From Rubrivivax sp. (GTDB lineage Bacteria; Pseudomonadota; Gammaproteobacteria; Burkholderiales; Burkholderiaceae_C): DNA of 53,254 nucleotides. The first letter of the stretch is position 1. Each line of letters starts with the position of its first letter. This document shows, piece by piece, positions 45,283-52,828 of the stretch. The stretch covers positions 1-53,254 of the forward strand of contig JALHOU010000010.1 in assembly GCA_022842825.1 (NCBI GenBank), in the 5' to 3' direction. Position numbers and translations under genes: made by a program. Under the pieces are notes generated by a model. That model worked only from the letters and a program-made list of their open reading frames with translations, was not told the origin of the DNA and did no database searches.

Positions 45283-46552
45283 CGGAGCCCTCGGCGGCTG
45301 CGGGTGGAGCCTCTTCGTCGTCGCGCACCTTCGCTTCGGACAGCCCGCCGCCACGCGCCGGCTCGCCATCCTCGGCCTGTTCGTCGCCGTACTCGGTGCG
45401 GAAGCTGCCGGCCTGCAGCCCCTGCTGCGCCAGCCAGCGCACCATGACTGCCTCGTAGCCGTGCGTCACGATGACGCGGCTGGCGCCGGTGGCGGCGATG
45501 GCGCGCTGCAGCCCGGGCCAGTCGGCATGGTCCGAGAGCACGAAGCCGCGGTTCACGCCCTGCCGGCGGCGCGCGCCGCGCAGCTGCATCCAGCCACTGG
45601 CGAAGGCATCGCTGAACTCACCGAGCGAGCGCGCCCAGGCGCTGCCCAGCACGGCCGGCGGCGCGATGACGAGCGCCCGCTTCAGCTCGCCCGCGGCCGC
45701 CAAGCCATCGGCGGGCCCGCCTCTCGTTGCACCGCTCGTTGCACCGCTCGTTGCACCGCTCGTTGCGTCGCTCGTTACCCCGCTGGTCGCCCCGCTCGTC
45801 GCGCCGCCCATTGCGCTCGTCGTGCCACCCCTCGCGCCCCGGCCCGCGCCCGCGCCCGGCCCGCGCTCGCGCAGCGCGGCCAGCGAGCGTGTCGGCGGCA
45901 GCGCCACGCCGGCGGCGCGATAGGCGTCGTTGAGCGGCGCCACGGCGCCGTGCACGACGATCGGGCCGATGCCGGGGTCGACCCCGGCGAGCAGGCGCTG
46001 CGCCTTGCCGAAGCTGTAGGCCAGCAGCAGGCTGGCGCGGCCCGCGGCGGCGTTGTCGCGCCACCACTCGTTCACCTCGCGCAGCACCTCGGCCTGCGCG
46101 CGCCAGCGGTAGATGGGCAGGCCGAACGTGCTCTCGGTGATGAAGCAGTGGCAGCGCACCGGCTCGAAGGGTGCGCAGGTGGCATTGCAGTCGTCGTCGA
46201 TGCCGCTCAGGAAGTAGTCGCCACTGGCCACCCACACCTGGCCGCGGTGCTCGATGCGCACCTGCGCCGAGCCGAGCACGTGGCCGGCCGGGTGCAGGCT
46301 GACGCGCACGCCGTCGCGCTGCACCAACTCGCCGTACAACACGCCCTGCAGCGCGATGTCGTCACCGAGGCGCGCGCGCAGCACGCCGGCACTGACCGCC
46401 GTGGCGAGATAGGCCCCGTGCCCGCGCCGCGCGTGGTCGGCGTGCGCATGCGTGATCACCGCCCGCTCGACCGGCCGCCAGGGATCGATGTGGAAGCGGC
46501 CCGCAGGGCAGTACAGGCCTTCGGGGCGCAGGACGACGAGGTCCTCGCTCAT
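45248..46552 (-). CDS. Ligase-associated DNA damage response exonuclease (metallo-beta-lactamase fold)
   Basis: This 434-residue protein has the metal site HAHADH (35-40), then HPAGHVLGSAQVRIEHRG, GDYFLSG and the beta-CASP domain with ITESTFGLPIYRW, LSDHADW and VTHGYEA. It is the nuclease paired with the downstream ligase in a known repair gene set that usually also includes an Lhr-like helicase and PdeM; those two are not in the window. A linker (about residues 220-285) is a run of Ala-Thr-Ser-Gly repeats. The last 60 residues are low complexity. Confidence 0.93.
   Translation of the reverse strand: MSEDLVVLRPEGLYCPAGRFHIDPWRPVERAVITHAHADHARRGHGAYLATAVSAGVLRARLGDDIALQGVLYGELVQRDGVRVSLHPAGHVLGSAQVRIEHRGQVWVASGDYFLSGIDDDCNATCAPFEPVRCHCFITESTFGLPIYRWRAQAEVLREVNEWWRDNAAAGRASLLLAYSFGKAQRLLAGVDPGIGPIVVHGAVAPLNDAYRAAGVALPPTRSLAALRERGPGAGAGRGARGGTTSAMGGATSGATSGVTSDATSGATSGATSGATRGGPADGLAAAGELKRALVIAPPAVLGSAWARSLGEFSDAFASGWMQLRGARRRQGVNRGFVLSDHADWPGLQRAIAATGASRVIVTHGYEAVMVRWLAQQGLQAGSFRTEYGDEQAEDGEPARGGGLSEAKVRDDEEAPPAAAEGSDAPLRPPVPSA
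45723..45806 (-). repeat. 12-bp tandem repeat inside the exonuclease gene
   Basis: Seven 12-bp units derived from CTCGTTGCACCG (three identical, four diverged) encode the Ala-Thr-Ser-Gly repeat in the exonuclease, residues about 249-277. Unit length keeps the frame. Confidence 0.92.
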
Positions 46553-46574
46553 CGCGGCGCTGGCCTCAGCACGC

Positions 46575-46626
46575 CGGCTTCATGTCGCGGGTTCATATCA
46601 CGGCTTCACGTCGCGGCTTCATGTCG
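46575..46626. repeat. 13-bp tandem repeat at the end of the PD-(D/E)XK-like gene
   Basis: Four 13-bp units of the form CGGCTTCATGTCG (two identical, one with one change, one with more) fill almost the whole gap between the exonuclease start and the upstream gene stop, which lies inside the last unit. On the minus strand each contains ATGAA. A 13-bp unit would shift frame if it moved into coding sequence. Confidence 0.85.
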
Positions 46627-47476
46627 CCGCCAGCGGCGCCTGCGGCGGCTCTTCCACCGCCGGCTCGGCCGTGGCGCGGGCCAGCGCCATCCACACCGCG
46701 AAGCCCGGCGTCATCGGGCGGCGCGGCGCCGGCCGGGCCAGCTCCAGGCCCGTGCACGCTGCGCTGGCGATGAGCACGCCGTACTCCGCCGGCACGTCGT
46801 CGGCCGTGCCCACGCCGGGCCCGAGCACGTACCAGCACTGGCTGCAGATGGCCCGGTAGGCGGCACCCTTGTCCGGCCGCCTCAGGTCGGCCAGCAGGTC
46901 GGCACGGCGCACCTTGATCTCGTGCACGGCCGGCTCGGTATACGCCTCCACCGTGGTGTGGCGGATCGAATAGACATCGGGCATGGCGATGACCCAGCGC
47001 GCCGGGTCGGTCACCTGCGCAACCTGCGGCGCCCACGCCGCGTCCACCAACGGCGCGATGTCCGTCGGCGCGCCGCGGCCGGATGCGCCCACGGCCAGTT
47101 CGGCTTGGTCCGCCGGCAGCGGCGCGCGCAAAGACAACCCCCGCCAGACGATGCGCCCGGCCCGCTGCATCTCCTCGGCGACGCGGGCGACGAGCGCCTC
47201 GTGCGCGTCGAAGGCGGCGCGGTTCCTCGCCAGCGCCGTCGCCAGCGCCTGGATGCCGGCCGCGGTGAGGTGCAGCGTCTCGCGCTGCCCGGCGTCGAAG
47301 CGCCGCTCGAGCAGCCCGGCGGCCAGCAGGTCCACCTCCACCGCGTCGCGGCAGGGCCAGCCCGCCGAGCGCCACAACTCGCGCAGCCGGCGCCGGTGCC
47401 CCACGGGCAACGCGGGTGCCGGCGTCGGCCCATTCAAGGCAGGGGCCGCGGCCGCGGCCGACGCACGCCGCACCAT
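46619..47476 (-). CDS. Unknown protein with a possible PD-(D/E)XK nuclease core
   Basis: I do not recognise a named family for this 285-residue protein. Residues about 180-235 read MPDVYSIRHTT, then PAVHEIKVRRADLLADLR and YRAICSQCWYVLGPG. The acidic residue followed by E-x-K after a hydrophobic strand resembles the catalytic core of PD-(D/E)XK nucleases. A winged-helix-like N-terminal part (LLAAGLLERR, LHLTAAGIQALA) may bind DNA. It lies 66 bp upstream of the exonuclease gene on the same strand, so a repair role is plausible but unproven. Confidence 0.7.
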   Translation of the reverse strand: MVRRASAAAAAPALNGPTPAPALPVGHRRRLRELWRSAGWPCRDAVEVDLLAAGLLERRFDAGQRETLHLTAAGIQALATALARNRAAFDAHEALVARVAEEMQRAGRIVWRGLSLRAPLPADQAELAVGASGRGAPTDIAPLVDAAWAPQVAQVTDPARWVIAMPDVYSIRHTTVEAYTEPAVHEIKVRRADLLADLRRPDKGAAYRAICSQCWYVLGPGVGTADDVPAEYGVLIASAACTGLELARPAPRRPMTPGFAVWMALARATAEPAVEEPPQAPLAAT

Positions 47477-47524
47477 CCTATTGCCGCCGGTGTCGGGTGC
47501 GCCCCGGTGCCCCAGTGCCTCAGC

Positions 47525-47806
47525 TCACTCCACCACCTGTACGCCCTTCCAGAAGGCGACGCGGCCCTTGATGTTGGCGGCGGGCTCCTTCGGGTCGGGG
47601 TAGAACCAGGCGGCGTCCGGGTTGGCGTCGCCATTGACGAACACCGTGTGGTAGCTCGCCTGCCCCTTCCACGAGCACATCGTCTTCGTGTTGCTGGACA
47701 GCAGGTACTGCGCCTTCACCGCCGCGGCGGGGAAGTAGTGGTTGCCCTCGACCACCACGGTGTCGTCGCTCTCGGCAATCACGGTGCCTTTCCAGATCGC
47801 TTTCAT
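47525..47806 (-). CDS. DUF427 domain protein
   Basis: The 93-residue protein (MKAIWKGTVIAESDDTVVVE, then NHYFPAAAV, TMCSWKGQASYHTVFVNG and DAAWFYPDPKEPAANIKGRVAFW) is a complete DUF427, a small beta-sheet cytoplasmic domain of unknown function. It is divergent from the pirin gene across 160 bp that show no clear element. Confidence 0.93.
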   Translation of the reverse strand: MKAIWKGTVIAESDDTVVVEGNHYFPAAAVKAQYLLSSNTKTMCSWKGQASYHTVFVNGDANPDAAWFYPDPKEPAANIKGRVAFWKGVQVVE

Positions 47807-47966
47807 CGCCGGTCCTTTGTGCTTGGCCCGGGCAGCCGGGTAATCCAGATTACCACCCCGGCGGCCGCGCTCGGCGTCGCGCCGCGCGCCGGTGGTGAAG
47901 CGGGCTGAACGCTGCATGCAAAGCCGCACGCCCGCAGGGCCGGCCGCGAGCACTACATTGGATGCC

Positions 47967-48857
47967 ATGAGCACTGCCACCACGTCCTCCCTCGTGACCC
48001 ACCCGCGCATCGTCGAGCGCCTCGTGCAGGGGCAGGCCACCAGCGACGGCGCCGGGGTCAAGCTCACGCGTGTGCTGACGCAGAACCTGCAGCGTCGGCT
48101 CGACCCGTTCCTGATGCTCGACACCTTCGGCAGCGACGCCGCTTCGGACTACATAGGCGGCTTCCCCGACCACCCGCACCGCGGCTTCGAAACCGTCACC
48201 TACATGCTCGAAGGCCGCATGCGCCACAAGGACAGCGCCGGCCACGAGGGCTTGCTCACGCCCGGCAGCGTGCAGTGGATGACCGCCGGCCGCGGCGTCA
48301 TCCACAGCGAGATGCCCGAGCAGCAGGAAGGCCGCATGGAAGGCTTCCAGCTCTGGCTGAACCTGCCTGCGAAGAGCAAGATGCGCGAGCCCTGGTACCG
48401 CGACATCCGGCCCGAGGAGATCCCGGTCTGGCGCGGCGAAGGCGCCGAGGCGGGCGTGACGGCGCACGTGATCGCCGGCACCACGCACGGCGTCAGCGGC
48501 GCGATGCAGCGCGAGGACACCGAGCCGCTGTACCTGGACCTGCACTTCGCGCCCGGCGCCACCTTCGAGCAGCCGCTGCCCGCGGCGCACAACGCCTTCG
48601 TCTACGTCTACCGCGGCGAGCTGCAGGTGGGCGAGACCGCCGTGCGGCGCCAGCGCATGGCCATCCTGGCCAACACGGCGGGCGGCGACGGCGTGCGCCT
48701 CGCCGCCGGCGTGGAGGGCACGGAAGGCGCGCGCGCCATCCTCATCGCCGGGCGGCCGCTCAACGAGCCCATCGCGCAGTACGGGCCGTTCGTGATGAAC
48801 ACGAACGAGGAGATCTTCCGGGCCGTCGAGGACTTCCGCGCCGGTCGCCTTGCCTGA
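47967..48857 (+). CDS. Pirin-family protein
   Basis: This 296-residue bicupin has the pirin metal site in GGFPDHPHRGFETVTYMLEG with HSEMP (H68/H70/H112/E114-type ligands). The C-terminal cupin has LAGRPLNEPIAQYGPFVMN-like sequence. Bacterial pirins such as YhhW act as quercetinases or regulate metabolic enzymes. A type A/B repeat pair lies directly after its stop. Confidence 0.93.
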   Translation: MSTATTSSLVTHPRIVERLVQGQATSDGAGVKLTRVLTQNLQRRLDPFLMLDTFGSDAASDYIGGFPDHPHRGFETVTYMLEGRMRHKDSAGHEGLLTPGSVQWMTAGRGVIHSEMPEQQEGRMEGFQLWLNLPAKSKMREPWYRDIRPEEIPVWRGEGAEAGVTAHVIAGTTHGVSGAMQREDTEPLYLDLHFAPGATFEQPLPAAHNAFVYVYRGELQVGETAVRRQRMAILANTAGGDGVRLAAGVEGTEGARAILIAGRPLNEPIAQYGPFVMNTNEEIFRAVEDFRAGRLA

Positions 48858-48954
48858 TACGCGTTTGCGTTCATCGACACAAGAGAAGCCATTTCGCGGG
48901 CTTTGGGACACGACCTTGGGCTGCGCTCGCGGTCGCGCGCCGACAGTCGTGGCG

Positions 48955-49069
48955 CGCCGAGGACGCCGGGGGGTCGGCTACGCGAATGTCCTCGTCCGAG
49001 GGCCTGGCTTCGCAAGGCCCTCGGATGCCCCCTTGATTTCGCTGCGCCGACCCCCCGGCGTCCTCGGCG
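48955..49069 (-). repeat. Structured intergenic repeat, copy A4 (type A outer stem, perfect)
   Basis: The 24-bp outer stem (48955-48978 with 49046-49069) is perfectly paired around a 67-nt core. The inner stem CCGAGGGCCT/AGGCCCTCGG is also perfect, with the apex GCTTCGC. The upstream flank from about 48860, including TTGCGTTCA and CGCGCGCCGACAGTCG, is shared with the A3 locus. Confidence 0.92.
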
Positions 49070-49113
49070 GGAACCGACGATGGTCTTGCACGACGAAGTC
49101 CACCAACGGTTCA

Positions 49114-49230
49114 GGATCGGGGCGATGGGGTGCCCTGCGCAGCGAAATCAAGGGGGCATCCGGGGGACCAGCGAAGCTGGGCCGCCGGAAGAGGACATTC
49201 GCGAAGCAGGGCACCCCGTCGGCCCGATCC
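49114..49230 (+). repeat. Structured intergenic repeat, copy B4 (type B outer stem)
   Basis: Outer arms 49114-49138 and 49206-49230 pair except for one mismatch and one G-U-type wobble, around a 67-nt core. The inner stem is TCCGG/CCGGA with AGCGAAGCT at the apex. It is paired head to head with A4, 44 nt away, between convergent pirin and lipoprotein genes. Downstream flank up to about 49306 resembles the B3 locus. Confidence 0.92.
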
Positions 49231-49373
49231 CGCCACCGCTCGTCGGAATGCGACCCACCCCGACCGACTTCTGATCGACCAATTCGCGAAGTGGCAGAAG
49301 AGCGCCGCACCCGGCTGCGGGCCGGAACCGCGGCCAGGTCGCAGACTCGCCGGCCGGTCCCCGCGCGCCCGGC

Positions 49374-50687
49374 TCAGCGGTCCTGCCGCAACACGCCGCT
49401 CGTCGCGCCCGCGGTGCCCACGACGAAGACGCTGTAGACACCACCCGCGGTGAGCCGCTGGCCGCTGGCCGTGAACACCGGCGCTCCGGCACCCGCCGCC
49501 GTGGCCGAGATGGCCGCCACCTCGGTGGCATTGACGGCGACATAGGGCGTGGAGGCGGCGCCCGCCGCCACGCCGCCGGCCACCGGCAGCGCGTCGACCG
49601 TCATCGACATCGCGCCCGGCAGGGCCGAAGCGGCATTGACGAGGCGGATGTTGACCGTGCCCGAGACGGTGGGCAGCCGGTTGTTGTCCTCCACCCAGGC
49701 CGCCTGCGGCCCGGCCAGCGCGCCGAAGACGAGCAGCGTGTAGTCGGCGCCCGGCGCCAGCACGGTGGCCGGCGCCCCCACCGAGTTGCCGTTGACCGAG
49801 ATGGTCAGCGGCGGCATGCCGGCCGAGACGAGCGTATAGCCGCCGACGGCCGGCGAGCCAATCGCCGACATCAGCGGCGTGCCGCCAAGCGACGCCGTCA
49901 CCGAGCCGCTGTTGCTGACGCCAGCGACGACGCGCACGCGCGCCTGCGTCGAGTCCAGCCGCGTCACGCCGCCCTCCTGCACCAGCAGCAGCGCACTGAC
50001 GAGCGCGCCGCCCTTGGAGGGCGTGAGCACCAGCGTCACCGCCTGGCGGTTGCCGAAGGCCACGTCGCGCACGTCCAGGCGCACGTCGGTCTTGCTGTTG
50101 GCAGCGGCCACGCGCACGCGCCAGGTGCCGCTGGCCAGGTCGATCGTCGGGCTCAACTCGCCGTAGGCCGCACCGGCGCGCGCCGCCACCGAGGTGGGCA
50201 GCGGGTCGCCGTCGGCGGTGACGTAGACGTCGAGGCTGCCGGCGTCGGGCGCTGCGTTGATGACGCGCAGCGACGTGCGGTTGCTGGAGGGCTGGGCGAC
50301 GTTCTCGTCGATCAGCAGCTGCCGCAAGGCGCCGGTGCCGCCGAAGGCGAGCACCGTGTAGTGGTTCTCCTTGCGCAGGCTGGGCGTGAAGGTCAGCAGC
50401 GCCGTCGGCGAGCCGGTGGCCGAGATGGTGCTGTCGGTGTCGTCGGGGTCGACCTGCACGTAGCTGCCGCTCTGGCCGTAGGCGACGCTGCCCTGGCGCA
50501 GCGAGCCCTCGACATTGAAGTCCAGCGCGGCGTAGCCGTCGCTGGCATTGACCAGGCGCACCTGGGCCTTGGTGCGGTCGTCGAGGGTGCCGCCACAGGC
50601 GCCCAGCAGGGCGGCCACGAAGAGCAGCACGAGCCAGGAGAGTGGTCGGGCCAGGCTGGCCTGGCTGCAGCGAAGAGGCGTGTTCAT
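49374..50687 (-). CDS. DUF4397-domain lipoprotein
   Basis: The 437-residue protein has a lipoprotein signal (WLVLLFVAALLGACGG, lipidated Cys after LLGA) and two DUF4397 domains: QVRLVNASDGYAALDFNVEG and TSLRVINAAPDAGSLDVYVT, with another NIRLVNAASALPGAMSMTVD later. Such cell-surface beta-sandwich proteins have no known function. It is predicted to be anchored in a membrane facing the periplasm or surface. Confidence 0.9.
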   Translation of the reverse strand: MNTPLRCSQASLARPLSWLVLLFVAALLGACGGTLDDRTKAQVRLVNASDGYAALDFNVEGSLRQGSVAYGQSGSYVQVDPDDTDSTISATGSPTALLTFTPSLRKENHYTVLAFGGTGALRQLLIDENVAQPSSNRTSLRVINAAPDAGSLDVYVTADGDPLPTSVAARAGAAYGELSPTIDLASGTWRVRVAAANSKTDVRLDVRDVAFGNRQAVTLVLTPSKGGALVSALLLVQEGGVTRLDSTQARVRVVAGVSNSGSVTASLGGTPLMSAIGSPAVGGYTLVSAGMPPLTISVNGNSVGAPATVLAPGADYTLLVFGALAGPQAAWVEDNNRLPTVSGTVNIRLVNAASALPGAMSMTVDALPVAGGVAAGAASTPYVAVNATEVAAISATAAGAGAPVFTASGQRLTAGGVYSVFVVGTAGATSGVLRQDR

Positions 50688-50792
50688 GCGCCGCATTCTG
50701 GCGGCATCGGGCCCGTGGCGTGTTACTGCGGCACTGGGGCGCGGCCGGCGCGCGGAGCACGCCTGCGCCCGCGGCCGGCCGTCAGGCGACCG

Positions 50793-51152
50793 TCAACCGC
50801 CTGGCGCCTGCAGGCTCGGCCGCCAGCCGCTCAACTGCAGCTGCACCCAGGCCATCACCGGCAACTGCGCGCACACCGCGTCGCTGCCGTCGTGCTCGCT
50901 CACGCACAGGCCCTCGCGCAGGTCCTGACTGGAGTCGAACCAGCCGCAGCGGCGCTCGTTTTGGCCGGGCACGCACTCGGCGTCCAGGACCTCGTCGGCG
51001 CAGGACACGAACCGCCCCCGCGCATGGCGCGGTGAGCTGCCGGCCCACCAGCGCGCGCAGCGAGCCAAGGCCCGCAAGCCCCGGCGCAGCCAGCGCGGCA
51101 GGTGGCGCGGGGAAGTGGCAGGGCGTTGCAGGGCAGCGGCGGCGTGGCTCAT
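50793..51152 (-). CDS. Small hypothetical protein with four cysteines
   Basis: I do not recognise this 119-residue protein. The start at 51152 is supported by GGAGGAA 4 nt upstream. After a basic N-terminus with Trp/Arg-rich sequence (PRHLPRWLRRGLRALARCAR) comes VSCADEVLDAECVPGQNERR, CGWFDSSQDLREGLCVSEHD and a hydrophobic end LPVMAWVQLQLSGW. No signal peptide is seen. The 261 bp upstream up to the SRAP start show nothing else. Confidence 0.65.
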   Translation of the reverse strand: MSHAAAALQRPATSPRHLPRWLRRGLRALARCARWWAGSSPRHARGRFVSCADEVLDAECVPGQNERRCGWFDSSQDLREGLCVSEHDGSDAVCAQLPVMAWVQLQLSGWRPSLQAPGG

Positions 51153-51413
51153 GGGGTTCCTCCGGGTTGGGTTGCGGTGGCCGAGGCGTGCCGCCATGCT
51201 CGGCCGCCACGGTTCGTGCGCCCATCGCCCCGAGGTCGGCGACCGGTGGGCCCCCACGCCTCACCCCTCGCCGGGCGCGCCCAACCACCCCCGGCCGATC
51301 CCCCTGCGGGGGGCTTGCACCGGACCGGTCGGGGCCGCCCCGCCGCCCCGCCGCCCTGCCGCCTTGCCGCCTTGCCCGGGCCGCCCAGCGGCCGCATGCC
51401 AACATCGCGCCCC

Positions 51414-52109
51414 ATGTGCGGGCGCTATGTCGTGGCCTACGATCCCGAGACGCTGGTTTCGGGCTTCTCGGTACTGCGCGTGCCGGTATTTCCCCGGCGC
51501 TGGAACGTGGCGCCGCAGTCGGAGGTGCCCGTGGTCTACGAGACGCGCGAGGGCGATCGCGTGGCCGAGCTCATGCGCTGGGGCCTCGTGCCCTCGTGGG
51601 CCAGGGACACGACGGTCGGAAACAGGATGAACAACGCGCGCGCCGAGGGCATTTTCGACAAGCCCTCGTTCCGCCAGGCCGTGCGCCGGCGCCGCTGCCT
51701 GCTCCCGGCCAGCGGCTTCTACGAGTGGCAGCCGACCACGGTGGCGGGCAAAGTGGTGAAGCAGCCCTGGTACATCTCGGCCGCCGACGGCCAGCCGTTG
51801 GCGATGGCCGGCCTCTTCGAGGCCTGGCGCGCCGCGCCCGACGCGCCCTGGCTGCTCACCTGCTGCGTCATCACCTGCGAGGCCAACGCGCTGATGTCGC
51901 CCATCCACGAGCGCATGCCGGTGCTGGTGGCACGCGAGGACTGGGCGACCTGGCTCGCCCGCTCGGTGCAGGAGCCCGACGCGGTGGCGCCGCTGCTGGC
52001 CGTGCCGTCGGCCGAGGGCCTGCGCGCCTGGCCCGTTTCGCGCACCGTGAGCCGCAGCGCCAGCGAGGGACCGGAGCTGGTGGAGCCGCTCAGCGACCGA
52101 ACGGCTTGA
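51414..52109 (+). CDS. SRAP-domain protein (YedK/HMCES family)
   Basis: This 231-residue protein starts MCGRYVV; the N-terminal Met is removed so that C2 forms a thiazolidine crosslink with abasic sites in single-stranded DNA. The motifs RWNVAPQSEVPVV, RMNNARAEG, LLPASGFYEW and SPIHERMPVLV (catalytic E and H) are all present. It protects abasic sites. Its 3' end overlaps the convergent NnrU-like gene by 20 bp. Confidence 0.95.
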   Translation: MCGRYVVAYDPETLVSGFSVLRVPVFPRRWNVAPQSEVPVVYETREGDRVAELMRWGLVPSWARDTTVGNRMNNARAEGIFDKPSFRQAVRRRRCLLPASGFYEWQPTTVAGKVVKQPWYISAADGQPLAMAGLFEAWRAAPDAPWLLTCCVITCEANALMSPIHERMPVLVAREDWATWLARSVQEPDAVAPLLAVPSAEGLRAWPVSRTVSRSASEGPELVEPLSDRTA

Positions 52110-52689
52110 CGCCGATCCAGGCACCGTGCGCCCAGAAGGCGAAGAAGGCCCACACCGCCACACCGACGGCCACGGTGACGAGCGTCGGCACCAGCGAGGG
52201 CGCCAGGCCCGCCGAGGCGCCTGTCCCGGCCACGCCAGCAGCCCGGTCACGCGCGCGCGCGGCGCGAAAGTCGAGCACCGCCCAGACGAGGAAGGCGCCG
52301 AACACCACCACGTCGGCGAGCATCTGGTTGCTGATCAGGTGCGCGAAGGCCCAGACCTTGACGCCGAGGATCATCGGGTGCCTCAGCCGCGCCTTGATGT
52401 GGTTGCCCGGCACGTAGGCCGCGACGACCATCACCAGCGCCACGAGCACGAGCAGCGCGGCGAGGTGGCGCGTCCACACCGGCGGCACCCACAGCAGCAC
52501 CGGCTGTGCCCGCGCCGCGCCGTAGCCGAAGACGATCAGCGCGAAGCCCGCGATCGAGGCGAGCGAGTACACGCCCTTCCAGCCGTTGGCCCCCAGCCGC
52601 GCCACCATCGCGGTGCGCCAGCCCTCGGCGAAGATGCGCACCGAGTGCGCGCCGAGGAAGATTGCGAGGCCGAGCACGAGCCATGTCAT
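52090..52689 (-). CDS. NnrU-family membrane protein
   Basis: The 199-residue protein has about six membrane helices and NnrU features: GAHSVRIFAEGWRTAM, KGVYSLASIAGFALIVFGYG and RLRHPMILGVKVWAFAHLI. NnrU-like proteins were named from denitrification gene clusters; no nitric oxide reductase genes are nearby. The ATG has GGGAGC upstream. Confidence 0.88.
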   Translation of the reverse strand: MTWLVLGLAIFLGAHSVRIFAEGWRTAMVARLGANGWKGVYSLASIAGFALIVFGYGAARAQPVLLWVPPVWTRHLAALLVLVALVMVVAAYVPGNHIKARLRHPMILGVKVWAFAHLISNQMLADVVVFGAFLVWAVLDFRAARARDRAAGVAGTGASAGLAPSLVPTLVTVAVGVAVWAFFAFWAHGAWIGVKPFGR

Positions 52690-52828
52690 GGGAGCATCTC
52701 CGTGCGGTCTCGCGCGCGCGCCCTCGCGCCCGTCGGGCCGCTCGACCAGCAGCCTGGCCGGCGCGCATCGTAGCGAGCACGCCGCGCACCACCACCGGGG
52801 CCGACCCTCGGCCACTATGCTGCGGGCC

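Noticed and set aside
44883..45458. Plus-strand frame with Ser-Thr repeats across the hexanucleotide tract
   Set aside because: The repeat is open in every frame on both strands; only the minus-strand ligase frame has conserved domains.
50642..52417. Plus-strand 591-codon open frame over the SRAP region
   Set aside because: It overlaps the SRAP gene in another frame and is low-complexity; SRAP has all catalytic motifs.
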